64,000 nucleotides of DNA, taken from positions 84,374,126-84,438,125 of the forward strand of contig NC_073305.1 of assembly GCF_027595985.1 (NCBI RefSeq), read 5' to 3'. A program made the translations under genes and the position numbers. Below the pieces are notes generated by a model, which saw only the letters and a program-made list of their open reading frames with translations, was not told the DNA's origin and made no database searches. Below are positions 36,325-46,380 of this stretch, in pieces (positions within the stretch are counted from its first letter, which is position 1; each line of letters starts with the position of its first letter). The stretch comes from Sorex araneus. Its lineage: Eukaryota > Chordata > Mammalia > Eulipotyphla > Soricidae.

Positions 36325-37578
36325 CTATAGGTTGCTGAGAGCTTCTACTCCTGGAAGGACTTTGCCTTCCAGAAGTTCTAGACTGGCACCTCCTCCAGTA
36401 CTCACATGACTGACTTTATCTTCAGTTTTCCACTTTTCACAGCAACTAGCAGTGTCCCCGCCACCTATAATGGTGATGCATCCCTTGGCAGTGGCTTTCA
36501 CAATTTCATCCATGAGGGATTTGGTTCCTTTAGCGAAAGCATCCCATTCAAATACCCCCACAGGTCCATTCCACACAATTAGCTTGGCTCGGGCCACAAC
36601 TTCAGCACACTTTTTATTAGTCTTAGGACCACAGTCCAAGCCCATCCAGCCAGAGGGTATACCTGATGCCACAGTGGCTTTACCAACGGTGGCATCCTCT
36701 GCAAATTTGTTAGCAGTGATAAAGTCAACTGGGAAGGTAATATTTACACCATTCGTCTTAGCTGTGGTCATGATATCCTCAACAATCTTGGCTCCCTCTT
36801 CATCAAATAGGGAATCACCAATCTCCATGTTTTTGAGAACCTTTAGGAAGGTATAAGCCATTCCACCACCAATAATCATCTCATTAACCTTGTCCAGCAT
36901 ATTTTTGATGAGCTGTATCTTGTCTGCCACTTTGGCTCCACCAAGTATAGCCAGAAACGGTTTCTGTGGGTTTTCCAAAGCTTTGGCAAAGTATTCCAGC
37001 TCCTTCTTCATCAGAAACCCAGAGGCCTTTTGGGGTAGATTGACTCCCACCATGGAACTGTGGGCCCGGTGAGCAGTGCCGAAAGCATCATTGACGTAAG
37101 TATCACCTAGCTTGGAAAGAGAGTCACGGAAGGCTTTGATTTCATCTGGTCCTGCTTTAATCTTGTTTCCAGCACTGTCTTTACCCTTCCCTTCTTCCTC
37201 CACGTGAAAGCGTAGGTTCTCCAACAAGATGACTGAACCATCAGCTGGATTGGCACAAGTTTGCTCCACTTCTTTACCTACACAGTCCTTGAGGAACAGA
37301 ACATCCTTTCCCAGCAAGGATTTGAGCTCAGCAGCGACAGGCTCCAAGGAATATTTTTCAGGCATGGGAACACCATCAGGTCTACCGAGGTGGCTCATAA
37401 GAACTACTGACTTGGCTCCATTATCCAGACAATATCTTATGCTTGGGAGGGAAGCCCTGATTCTCTGATTGTTTGTAATCTGGTTCTTGTTCATGGGAAC
37501 GTTGTAGTCTACTCTCATGAGAACTCTCTTCCCTTTAACATCCAGTTTGTCCAAAGTTAATTTCTTAGAAAGAGACAT
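36325..37578 (-). CDS. PGK2: Phosphoglycerate kinase 2 (testis-type, intronless retrogene)
   Basis: This gene encodes the glycolytic enzyme that transfers phosphate from 1,3-bisphosphoglycerate to ADP in the cytosol; the PGK2 isozyme serves spermatogenic cells and sperm. The frame is an unbroken 417 codons, the usual PGK length, with no introns. The N-domain shows RVDYNVP (residues 22-28), Arg39 in NNQRI, SHLGRP (62-67), LLENLRFH and GTAHRAH. The C-domain shows [27 protein letters not shown] and GGGDTA, so substrate and nucleotide sites look complete. I chose the ATG at 37578 (MSLSKKL) because it matches family N-termini and has A at -3; an in-frame ATG 18 codons upstream at 37632 is probably 5'UTR. 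Residues such as [34 protein letters not shown] and PGVEALSN are ones I associate with PGK2, not PGK1. The neighbouring CRISP1 exon agrees with PGK2 synteny. A recent PGK1 retrocopy is less likely. Confidence 0.93.
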   Translation of the reverse strand: MSLSKKLTLDKLDVKGKRVLMRVDYNVPMNKNQITNNQRIRASLPSIRYCLDNGAKSVVLMSHLGRPDGVPMPEKYSLEPVAAELKSLLGKDVLFLKDCVGKEVEQTCANPADGSVILLENLRFHVEEEGKGKDSAGNKIKAGPDEIKAFRDSLSKLGDTYVNDAFGTAHRAHSSMVGVNLPQKASGFLMKKELEYFAKALENPQKPFLAILGGAKVADKIQLIKNMLDKVNEMIIGGGMAYTFLKVLKNMEIGDSLFDEEGAKIVEDIMTTAKTNGVNITFPVDFITANKFAEDATVGKATVASGIPSGWMGLDCGPKTNKKCAEVVARAKLIVWNGPVGVFEWDAFAKGTKSLMDEIVKATAKGCITIIGGGDTASCCEKWKTEDKVSHVSTGGGASLELLEGKVLPGVEALSNL

Positions 37579-37780
37579 CTTGCTGATAAAATGATGTGGG
37601 GTGACACTGAAATCCCAATATTGAAGAACCACTTAACTGCAGCTCAGGGGCTAGGTGACACTTTCCTAACTGCCTTTCACTTGGCCCGCCTATCCCTTCT
37701 CATTGCTAAGCTTTCCACATGGCAGCCATGATTGGACTGAACAAAGGATCCCTGGCTTTGTGATTGGTCAGTAATTCTGT
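37579..37780 (-). promoter_or_regulatory. PGK2: Putative PGK2 core promoter and 5' leader (GC box, two CCAAT boxes)
   Basis: Read on the minus strand, the 200 bases before the PGK2 start hold a GC-box-like GGCGGGCC (plus positions 37683-37690) about 105 bases upstream of the ATG. Two CCAATC motifs follow at 37730-37735 and 37762-37767. I see no TATA box. Known mammalian PGK2 promoters use a GC box plus CCAAT box close to the start, so the arrangement fits. The assignment is inference from motif and position only; the transcription start is not visible. Confidence 0.5.
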
Positions 37781-37899
37781 CACTCAGGAGTTTGATGATG
37801 TTTCCTGAGGCAGATTCAAACTGCCAGAACTCATCAAGATTCTGAAGCAGCAGCCCTGGCTTTGGAGTGTCTGTGTGCAAGGCTTACTCAGTGTACTAT

Positions 37900-38210
37900 T
37901 TCTCAAGTACCCTGCACCTAATTTTTAAAATCCATTTTGAATTTATTTTATGTGTAAAGTGTTAGAGAATATTCCTGTTTTATTCTTTTGTATGAGGCTG
38001 TCAGGTCTTCAAGCTCCATCAACTGAAAGTATTTTCCATTGTATTATCATGTTTCCCTTGCTGCAGGTAGATTAAGGTTGAGTCTACTTTTATTCTAATA
38101 CCACACAATTTTTATACTGTTGACTTTGTATTGTACTTTTAAGTTGGATGACATGATATCCTTTTTCCGGCTCAGAATTGTTTTACTGAGTTAGTGTCTT
38201 TTATGCCATA
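37900..38210 (-). mobile_element. Old L1 ORF2 fragment
   Basis: Reversed L1-like order: gtatgaggctgtcaggtctt, tccatcaactgaaagtattt, ataccacacaatttttatac, gttggatgacatgatatcc. Diverged, with no frame. Confidence 0.45.
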
Positions 38211-38363
38211 GGGCTGGACCGATAGCACAGCTGGTAGGGCGTTTGCCAGGCTCTGCCATGAGGGCAGGATACTCTCAGTAGCTTGCCGGGCTCTCTGAGA
38301 GGGAAGGAGGAATTGAACCCAGAACGACCGCCTGCAAGGCAAATACCCTACCTGCTGTGCTAT
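38211..38363. mobile_element. Mosaic SINE: plus head fused to reversed type-2 body
   Basis: Positions 38211-38247 are the plus-strand head (gggctggaccgatagcacag to gcgtttgcc). From 38248 the sequence switches to a minus-orientation type-2 centre and head ending tgctgtgctat. A rearranged or recombined pair. Confidence 0.75.
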
Positions 38364-38367
38364 ATTT

Positions 38368-38534
38368 GTTTTTTTGTCACACCCGGCGATGCACAGAGGT
38401 TGCTCCTGGTTCTGCATTCAGGAATTACTCCTGGCAGTGCTCAGAGGACCATATGGGATACTGGGAATTGAACCCAAGGTTGGCCGCATGCAAGGCAAAA
38501 ACACCCTATCTGCTGTGCTATCACTCCTGCCTCA
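38368..38534 (-). mobile_element. SOR-type SINE (type 1)
   Basis: tttttttgtcacacccggcg through tgctatcactcctgcctc. It adjoins the mosaic SINE directly. Confidence 0.88.
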
Positions 38535-38915
38535 AATGTATATTTTTTGCAGCATAATTTTAACCACTGGAAGGTAAAAAGTAAAATGGTCATTAATAGG
38601 TGAACAGATAAATAAAATGTGATATGCAACGAAAAATAATTCTGCCTTAGAAAGGAATAATATTCAGATATATTCTACACCATAGGTGAGCAAGGATTTG
38701 AAGATATTAGTGACAAAAGAAATTTTTACTTCTACGAGATGCCAACATAATCAAAATGGTAAGTACAGAAAGAAGAAGGTGGTATCCAAGAACTGAGCAA
38801 AGGAGTGGTGGGGAGGGGAGTGGGGGCATGGGGTGAGGTTTGGGGTGGGGGGAAAAGGAATGAGGGCTTATTCTTTCATGGAGTTTGAGTTTAGAAAGGT
38901 TTAAAACACCTGGAG

Positions 38916-39100
38916 ATGGGGTCTGCAGCAATAGTGAAGTGGGTGAGGCATTTGCCTAGCATGTGGCCCACCTAGGTTTGGTCCCCAGAACCCCATGTGG
39001 TCTCTAAGCCTGCCAGGCACGATCCCTGTGGGCAGAGTCAGGACAGAAGCCTGAGAACAACCAGGTGTGGCCCTAAACCAACCAACCAAACAAAAACATC
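38916..39100 (+). mobile_element. SOR-type SINE (type 1), diverged
   Basis: gggtctgcagcaatagtgaa at the head and ggtgtggccctaaaccaacc at the tail with an A-rich end. Confidence 0.75.
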
Positions 39101-39423
39101 TGGAAATGAATGGTAGCCATCACTCCCAACGTTGCCAATGCGTTTTTTTGCCACAAAATTAGTATTTCATGGCTTTAAAATAATAATAAAAAGTCCAAAT
39201 GGACTTTTTAAAAATCTAATGGACTAGTCCTAATGGACTAAATAAAGATCTCTGCTACATAAAAAGAGAGTCTATTGTTTCCTTTATATAGACCACAAGT
39301 TGAATTTACAAATTAAGAATGCAAATTTTAATTGTGCAATTGCATTGAACCATAGATGTGGTCTGCTTAGAATCACTGGGAGGAGGAGCCTCCTGAGCAC
39401 CACGTAGGAAATGGACCAACCCC

Positions 39424-39424
<1 letters not shown>
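39101..39424. other. Unassigned sequence with a small hairpin
   Basis: A 9-bp perfect stem (aaaaagtcc at 39188-39196, ggacttttt at 39201-39209) with a 4-base loop, followed by related ggactagtcc palindromes. Otherwise nothing. Confidence 0.5.

Positions 39425-39473
<49 letters not shown>
39425..39473. repeat. (AC)n microsatellite
   Basis: Perfect CA repeat; the Cys-Val frame on the minus strand is an artefact. Confidence 0.95.
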
Positions 39474-39475
<2 letters not shown>

Positions 39476-39637
39476 TAGAGATTTAGCTCACAGGGCTCCG
39501 TCCTGCATAGTGTCCTTGCACTCTATATAATACAACTATAAAATGCTAAATCTTACTCATCAACTATAATAAATGACAAATGACTATTTTGGGCTAGAAA
39601 TAAGTCTAGGGTAGGACGTCTCAATTTAAAATGGTGA

Positions 39638-39918
39638 ATCATCATCGTCATCATCATCATCATCATCATCATCATCGTTGATTTTCTCAAGTGGTCTCAG
39701 TAACGTCTCCATTCGTCCTAGCCCTGAGATTTTTAGAAGCCTCTTTCCCCGTCCTTCCCAATGGTGGTGCTGCATTGGAAGTTCTTTCAGGGTCAGGGGA
39801 ATGAGACCCATCATTGTTACTGATTTTGGCATAAAAATACCCCATGGGGAACTTGCCAGGCTTTCCCATGTAGGCAGGAAACTCTTGGTAGTTTGCCAGG
39901 TTCTCCGAGAGGGAGAAC
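39638..39918 (-). mobile_element. RTE-derived SINE, type 3, with (GAT)n tail
   Basis: The tail is an ATC run on the plus strand (39638-39676). The RTE-like terminus tcaagtggtctcagtaacg, then gccctgagatttttagaagc, ctttcagggtcaggggaatg and ctccgagaggg follow. GC-rich sequence to about 40200 may be an extended head of the same element. Confidence 0.82.
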
Positions 39919-40200
39919 TAGGCTCTAAGATGTCGCTTCTGGGACCTTGGTTTTATTGTCTCTGGATGTTGGCTCTCGATGGGATTACACGGCGCTGGGG
40001 GCAGTTTCTGGGTGTGACCACCTAGATTCCGGGGGACCCGAGCAGGACTCAGATTAGAGATCTCAGCCCCACACATCTTGGTTCCCCTGCTTGTTCCTTC
40101 ATGCATGAGGTAAGTCCGAATGTGTGAAGAGGGGCCTTGAGCATGGCTGTGTCTGGGTTCCGGAGATCTTCAGCTGCCAGGGTTCTGCTCAGGGTGTGGC

Positions 40201-40639
40201 GAATAATAATATTTAAAAACTAAGTCTGACTGCTAGGATCTTTAATATGTTCATATTTTCTCCTTACTATTTATATTCTCCCTTACTTCACTCTTGCACT
40301 AACTCTATGAGCCAGGTACTATTAATATCTCAAATGAGGAAATGTAAATGTTCTTTACAATTAAAATGAAGTAGTGTCTCTAACTGTAGACTTATGAGTA
40401 TGATCACTTAAATGACTGCCTTTATCTATGTTCAAGTCACCAAACACAAAAAATTTGAAGTTGAAGCATAATTAAAAAAATACTCAGTCGTCTAAACAAT
40501 CTAGCCCATCTAGGTTTGGGATATAAACTAGTTTAAAATGTCTGCACTGACATTTCATTGATATCCCAAGATAGGTAACATTCACAGGTGTATGCTGCCA
40601 TCTTTTGGTTCTCTTCTAGAATTACTTGTCGTGTAATGT
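40201..40639. other. Unassigned AT-rich sequence
   Basis: No gene or repeat recognised. Confidence 0.55.
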
Positions 40640-40965
40640 TAAAAAACCAAGAAAATGATGCCTTGAGGAATCAGTTCGGGATGTGCCAAAAGTAGGTAAT
40701 GGACCAAAGATGACGACCTCTTAGTGTCTGTGTTGTAAGCCATAATGCCCAACAGTTGAGAGAGAGCATGGGGAATATTGTCTGCCATGGGGGCAGGGGG
40801 ATGGTGGGAAAAGGGGGGGGGCGGAGGGGTAAACCGGGGGTATTTGTGGTGGGGAATGTGCACTGGTGGAGGGATGGGTGTTTGATTATTGAGTGATTGT
40901 AACCCAAACATGAAAACTTATAACTATCTCACGATGATTCAATAAAATTTAAAAAAGAATCATGA
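40640..40965 (+). mobile_element. L1 3'UTR fragment
   Basis: A G-rich tract (40790-40850), gggaatgtgcactggtgga, gatgggtgtttgattattga and a tail gattcaataaaatttaaaaa. Truncated to the 3'UTR only. Confidence 0.85.
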
Positions 40966-41006
40966 GCTAAATGATTTGTTCTTACAAGAATAAATAGAAA
41001 TTAGCC

Positions 41007-41610
41007 ACAGGATTCGAACCGGGTGGCCTTGCGTTTGCACGGCCGCTTTGCTGCTGAATGACCAAGATCCAGAGCCAGCTAGATTACTTCTGAACCCAGC
41101 AAGTGCTTGCAGCCATGTCCCCAGACTGTGAACTAAACTTTTGCTTTATGCTGCCCCAGGAAGGGAAATGATGAAATTTCCCACTTAAATCTCCATGTAC
41201 TTAATTACTAAAACACAGAAATCCTAAACCGCGTGGCCGCAGTATTCTCATTAGTGGAGAATTAATTATCAAATGTTTCCTTGTCAACAGGGCCGTATTT
41301 TGGGGGGATAAACTCCAAGAAGAATAGTGAGTTGTGTGTTGAAATCCCAACAACAATAGTGAGTTTTGTGTTGAAATATGGAATGTAATCAAGGTAAAGA
41401 GAAAATGAAGTGAATTTTATCAGTTATGCAGGTGGGGGTGGGGGGTGGGGGAGTGGGAGGTGTACTGGTTTTTTGGTTTTTTTTTTTTTTTGGTGGTAGA
41501 ATATGGGCACTGGTAAAAGGACAGGTGTTTAAGCATTGTATAACTGAGACATAAGCCTGAGAACTTTGTAACTTTCCACATGGTGACTCAATTAAATAAA
41601 TAAATAAATA
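41007..41610 (+). mobile_element. Family-A non-coding retroelement, bounded by target duplication
   Basis: A stand-alone 604-base copy beginning acaggattcgaaccgg. It runs through ccagactgtgaactaaac, gtggccgcagtattctcatt and a G-rich tract to the L1-type end taactttccacatggtgact and an A/T tail. The flanks repeat agaaattagcc (40996-41006 and 41611-41621). No ORF. Confidence 0.88.
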
Positions 41611-41621
41611 AGAAATTAGCC

Positions 41622-41914
41622 CAGTTTTAACTCATTAAACAAATAGATTCTAAAGAGTATGTTAGATAAGGGCATAGGATATCCAAGTTGGGGGATCATC
41701 ACGGGAGTCACTTTTCTCACTAGGTCACCAAATCGACTGGAAGTTGAGTCTTAAGTCAGAGATGATTACTAGCACAGATAACTAGGATGCTGTCCAGGCT
41801 CCTTTCAGCTCTGAAAGAATGAAGCCACCAAGACAAAGAGAATTCTCCCTGAAGGCAGGTTTACTATCTGTGCTCTCTAAAAATGACCCTTGGGACAGAG
41901 TTTTAATAGTTGGA
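41622..41914. other. Unassigned sequence
   Basis: Nothing recognised between the family-A element and the next SINE. Confidence 0.5.
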
Positions 41915-42082
41915 GTTCATACTTTGTCTTGGAAGTGTTTGTCTTGCATGAAGCCAACCCAGGTTTAGTTCCTGACCTCTCATATGGTCCCCTGAACCCA
42001 CTAGGAGTGATTCCCGAATAGAAAGCTCAGGCATAACTCCTGAGCACTGCTGGCTATGGGGCAAAAGCAAACAAACAAAAAT
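41915..42082 (+). mobile_element. SOR-type SINE (type 1), diverged
   Basis: gtgtttgtcttgcatgaagc, tctcatatggtcccctgaac, tcctgagcactgctggc and an AAAC-rich tail. Confidence 0.75.
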
Positions 42083-42225
42083 GTTTCTGTCAAGGAGGCA
42101 GACTGGGGGTGGAAGGAAACTTGGGAACATTTGTGGAGGGAAGTTTACACTGGTGATGGGATTGGTATCAGAGCATTGTATGCCTGAAACTCACTATGAA
42201 TAACTTTGTAAATCATAGCACTCAA
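42083..42225 (+). mobile_element. L1-type 3' end fragment
   Basis: aggaaacttgggaacatttg, agtttacactggtgatggga and gtatgcctgaaactcactat follow the L1 3'UTR order. Short and diverged. Confidence 0.6.
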
Positions 42226-42231
42226 ATCACT

Positions 42232-42440
42232 TGTATCACTTGTCGACCCGTTAATCTTTGATTTGCTCGAGTGGGCGCCAGTAACGTTGCCATTTGTCCT
42301 TGTCGCATGCTAGTGCAGCCCAAAGATATCTGCTTGCTCCAGGAACATTTCAACACAGCAATAAGAAAATGGATGCATGCGACAGGCAGAAATGGAGATG
42401 TTACTGGCGCCCACTCGAGCAAATTGAAGATCATATGACA
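42232..42440. mobile_element. Two RTE 3' termini in opposite orientation around a templated spacer
   Basis: A minus-orientation RTE end (42245-42340: tgctcgagtgggcgccagta, tccttgtcgcatgctagtgc) is followed by a plus-orientation end (42390-42425: atggagatgttactggcgcc). Between them 42348-42377 is an exact reverse complement of 42665-42694. Confidence 0.75.
42348..42377. repeat. 30-bp perfect inverted repeat, left copy
   Basis: Pairs perfectly with 42665-42694 (core caacacagcaataagaaaat here). Total span is about 350 bases. Confidence 0.95.
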
Positions 42441-42664
42441 GATAAGTACTGAATATTATGGATGCCACATACATCTTCAAAGGAAAAAAATTATTATGTT
42501 CAAAGGAAAAAATTATTACTTAAGTTTTAATCACAAGCATGGAATCATTAAATTTGCAATGTGGATTCATAATTTCTGCCAAAAAACAAAACAGGGAATA
42601 TTTTAAGTCTTTCACTTGTTTTAATGAGCTTCAGAACCAACTATTGGCACCCAACTTTTAAATG

Positions 42665-42694
42665 TGCATCCATTTTCTTATTGCTGTGTTGAAA
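42665..42694. repeat. 30-bp perfect inverted repeat, right copy
   Basis: Reverse complement of 42348-42377. It lies in otherwise ordinary AT-rich DNA, so this is probably the original sequence. Confidence 0.95.
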
Positions 42695-44794
42695 CACTTC
42701 TTAATAAAAAATGGACAATTAAAAAAAAAAGAATATATTATGTGGGACTTGAACTGATTTTGCTTATTATAGGAAGGTTACAACTAATTTAGCTGTCTTA
42801 AGTCAGAATCACACGATAGTATTTGTAGATCCTTAGGTAATATTAATTTATAATTGATAGTGAAAACAAATCAATAACATTGTGCATACATAAATTATCA
42901 GTATATTAATTTCTTTTTCTCCTGTAATGGTTTAGATATGGTATCCATTAAAAAATAGCAAAACTTATGATAGTATGCCTAAGATTTTTAGTTCTTAATT
43001 TTTCAGTTTAAATCTGAGCATTTTAATCTTTAAATAAAAAAAAATGTGTAATAGCTCATATTCAATGACACAAAGGAGTGACTATGCAAGTACAGTAAAT
43101 GAATTGATAGACATCACCAGATTACTTAGTTCCTGTTCATTTTGAGCACAGGGTTGAGTCATACAGAGCTACACCTACTCACAATTTTCTTACCTCCTCA
43201 TTGTTCCCTCTGAGTTCACAGTACCTTGACAACATTCTGGCATTGGGCAGACTCTTGTGAGCACATGGTCTCATTTAAATGTCTATGCTAAGATTCTGAA
43301 TCACTTTCCCCTACGATCCCAAGGCTAGCAATATCTTCAATAAACTGAATTTTTAAATAGTGAGATTATTCTCAAATATTATGACTGAAAGATGAAGACA
43401 AACACTTCAATTAAATGCATCTTCCACTGACTCACATAATAGTAACTCGGTTTTCAGACATGACTTATCTGTCAGATACAGTAGAATTGAAGGAAATGCT
43501 TTCAGATCAGGGTTTGAAATTTATCCCAGTAATTTATTATCAGTTTTGTTTAAGACTTCTTATTTTAACATCTTTGTGTCTCAGTTTCTGTATCTATAAA
43601 TCTGACCCATTTTTCTTGCCTAAATCTATTCTAAATATTTAATAAGTAAAATATAATTATAAAAAATATTTTGTTACTTGAATGATTAATTAATAATTAT
43701 ATATACTACAATAAAGTATGAAAGGGACCTTAATTTTAAATTGTGAATAATAAAAATAGCACAACTTGACAGGATTTTTAAAATAAAAAGCAAGTTTTCT
43801 TCGTTCTTGCAATAATTCTAGAAGGGAGGCAGTATATAGTACCTGGTCTTGTGCGAAACGAGAAAACTGAAGCACAAATATATTATCAGGTAAAGTAAAA
43901 CTGTCCAAGTCTAACAGTTGTTCTATAAGTAAAAGACATTCACATTGTATGTGTTAAATAATCTTAGTACTCTTTCACCTTGTCATTGTTTACAATCACT
44001 TAAAGGGACATCAAGGAATATTTCAAGTAAAGTGTGGAGGCAGTTTTTAGTAAAACTTATGTAAGCTATGTAGTTAAACTTTACATTTTTAGGTATCAAG
44101 AATCACTATTTTACTTTGCCACAGTTTAGCTATCATGTGCTGCCACCGTGTGGTAATTTCCTGCATTACATTAACGTTATGCTGAAGGAATGAAATTACT
44201 CAACTTCCTTGAATAGAATATACTGTAGTGCCTTTTACTCTTCAGACAAAAGTTCAGTATTTCTTCAAGGATACATGTAAATTCTCAATACATGAGAAAA
44301 TTGAGAAGACTAAAAGCACCCCATCTAAACAAAGGTTATTTTTACAATGGGGAAACAAATATATTCACTATTTCAAAGACAAAACTAAAACTGTATATTA
44401 GGACCAGCTTATCAAATGTTAATATATGGAATTTTTCTGGTTCCATCAAAGATTACTTAAGCCATGCACATGAGCTGTGATGTATTTACCGGGTCCTTTT
44501 CTGTCCTGGAGAAATCACTTCTTCAACAATTAAGATCCTATACACTGCTCTACTGTCCGTTATTTCCAAAAATGATTTTATGTATGGAAATAATCTCTTT
44601 CCGTATCCAATAATAGGCAGATGTGGAGCTATAAATTCTGAAATATATATATTAGTTGAAGTCTCTCATGGAGTCTGTTAGAGTACTATTGTCAGTACAT
44701 CATAGTTCTACTTCTCTGCAGGTAGGATTTTGCTTCTCTCCTTCCCTCCTTGAGAAGATACAAATCTGAAGTTTTTTCTTATAAACATTTGTTT
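42695..44794. other. Unassigned AT-rich sequence
   Basis: About 2.1 kb without recognised repeats or exons. Short frames (43415-43642, 43690-43908) show no family features. Confidence 0.5.
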
Positions 44795-44961
44795 TTTGCT
44801 TTTTGGGTCACACCCTGTGTTGCACAGGGGTTACTCCTGGCTGTGCACTCAGGAATTACTCCTGGTGGTGCTTAGGGGATCATATGGGATGCTGGGAATC
44901 GAACCCGGGTCGACCGTGTGCAAGGCAAATGCCCTACCCGCTGTGCTATCACTCCAGCCCC
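44795..44961 (-). mobile_element. SOR-type SINE (type 1), near consensus
   Basis: tttgctttttgggtcacacc through gtgctatcactccagcccc, with an intact B-box region gggaatcgaacccgggtc read in reverse. Confidence 0.92.
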
Positions 44962-46227
44962 CATCTTCTCTCAAAGTCTTCTTACCCTATTAGGAAAAAT
45001 CTTTCCAACACATATATAGTTTGTGCTTTTTAAAAGCACTGTAAGACACTACTTTGAATGTCAGTAACCACCTCCTTAATGTGCCAACAATTATTAGAGT
45101 GAGTGTTCTTGTTTGTCACAATAATGTTCTGAATTGTGGCTTTAATATGTAGTTCTATTGTATTAAGCACCATTGTCCTGTGCATTGAGTATTTTCTTCT
45201 CCTTTCTGCCTCTGCCCCTGAGTGTCTCAAACTCAGTGCTCAGGAGTCTCACAGGCCCCACCTGCTATTCTTAGGCAACTAGGTAGGCAGTTCAGTGCAA
45301 GGGTCCAAGGACGTAATGATTCTCAGGCCTTTCAGTGATGTAGATTTCTAGGGAAACACAGGGGGACTCAGGAGATTCCAGGGCCACCCCTGGCAGTGTC
45401 CAGGGGACCATGATGTCTCTGGGTCTGGAAGCTGGTTTGGGCCCCAGTTAGGCATATGTTCTGTTGTCTGTTTTAGCTCTGGGGCTTCTGTGTTTGCTTC
45501 GTTTTAAGTCTTTAGCAGTTATGCTCATTTTATTCAGTCATACTTTTGTTCCTTAAAATTTCACCTAAAACATTTATTTTTTGTTCTGTCAGTTCTTTTC
45601 TAGATATGTCCCCTGCAGTGTTAATGGAAATCTCTGCTTCCATCTTCCCTTCAAAATTATTATTCAGCTTTACCAGTTAGCCATCTGTCATCTTGTTGAT
45701 CAGCCACTTTTTTACATTGACATTTGAACAAATTCTTTTCTTTATGATTTTCTAATGGTTGATTCCTGTTTATTTTTGAACCCTAATATAAGGTTTCAGC
45801 AAACCAAAGCTATGATGTCCACTCAATTGTTCACAGGTTTAGTACCACCAGTGCTCACTTATTTGCTCATCTAGAAACCCAAGAGTTTAAGGACTTCTTT
45901 CCTAAAGTGAGGGAGGTGACTAGGAGCAGAATACCTTGAAATTTGCCATTTTCATCTGGACTCTAACACTTATGATTTGGCATAAACCACTTAATTTATC
46001 TGAGGTTCATATTAGAGTCCATGAAGTGCCAATGGTAACATTATCTACTTTATAGATGTATTGAATAAATGAAATGAGTTATCACTATTAGATTCTAGAG
46101 AATTTCTGTCCGTTACAAACACAATGTGCAAGTTACTCAAAGTGCAAGAATGCCTATGAGTACTGTTGACTTTCATTGATTTGTTAAAATAACATTTTGG
46201 GCTAAGACATCAAGAGAAACCATTTTT
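44962..46227. other. Largely unassigned; a SINE remnant at about 45356-45470
   Basis: ccacccctggcagtgtccag then gggaccatgatgtctctggg near 45385-45425 resembles a very diverged reversed SOR SINE. The rest holds nothing I recognise. Confidence 0.4.
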
Positions 46228-46380
46228 CAAGCCACTCCCAACAATGCTCAGCCTTTATTCTGCACTCAGGAATTACTCCTGGCAGTGCTTGGAGCACCTT
46301 ATGGGGTGCTGGAAATCCAAACCAGGTGGGCCAGGTGCTAGGCAACATACCTCTCCTCGATGTACTGTTGCTGTGGCCCC
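46228..46380 (-). mobile_element. SOR-type SINE (type 1), diverged
   Basis: caagccactcccaacaatgc, tgcactcaggaattactcct, ggtgctggaaatccaaacc, tgttgctgtggcccc. Confidence 0.8.

Noticed and set aside
39638..39676. CRISPR-like or regulatory short tandem array
   Set aside because: It is a simple ATC run forming the tail of a type-3 SINE; there are no spacers.
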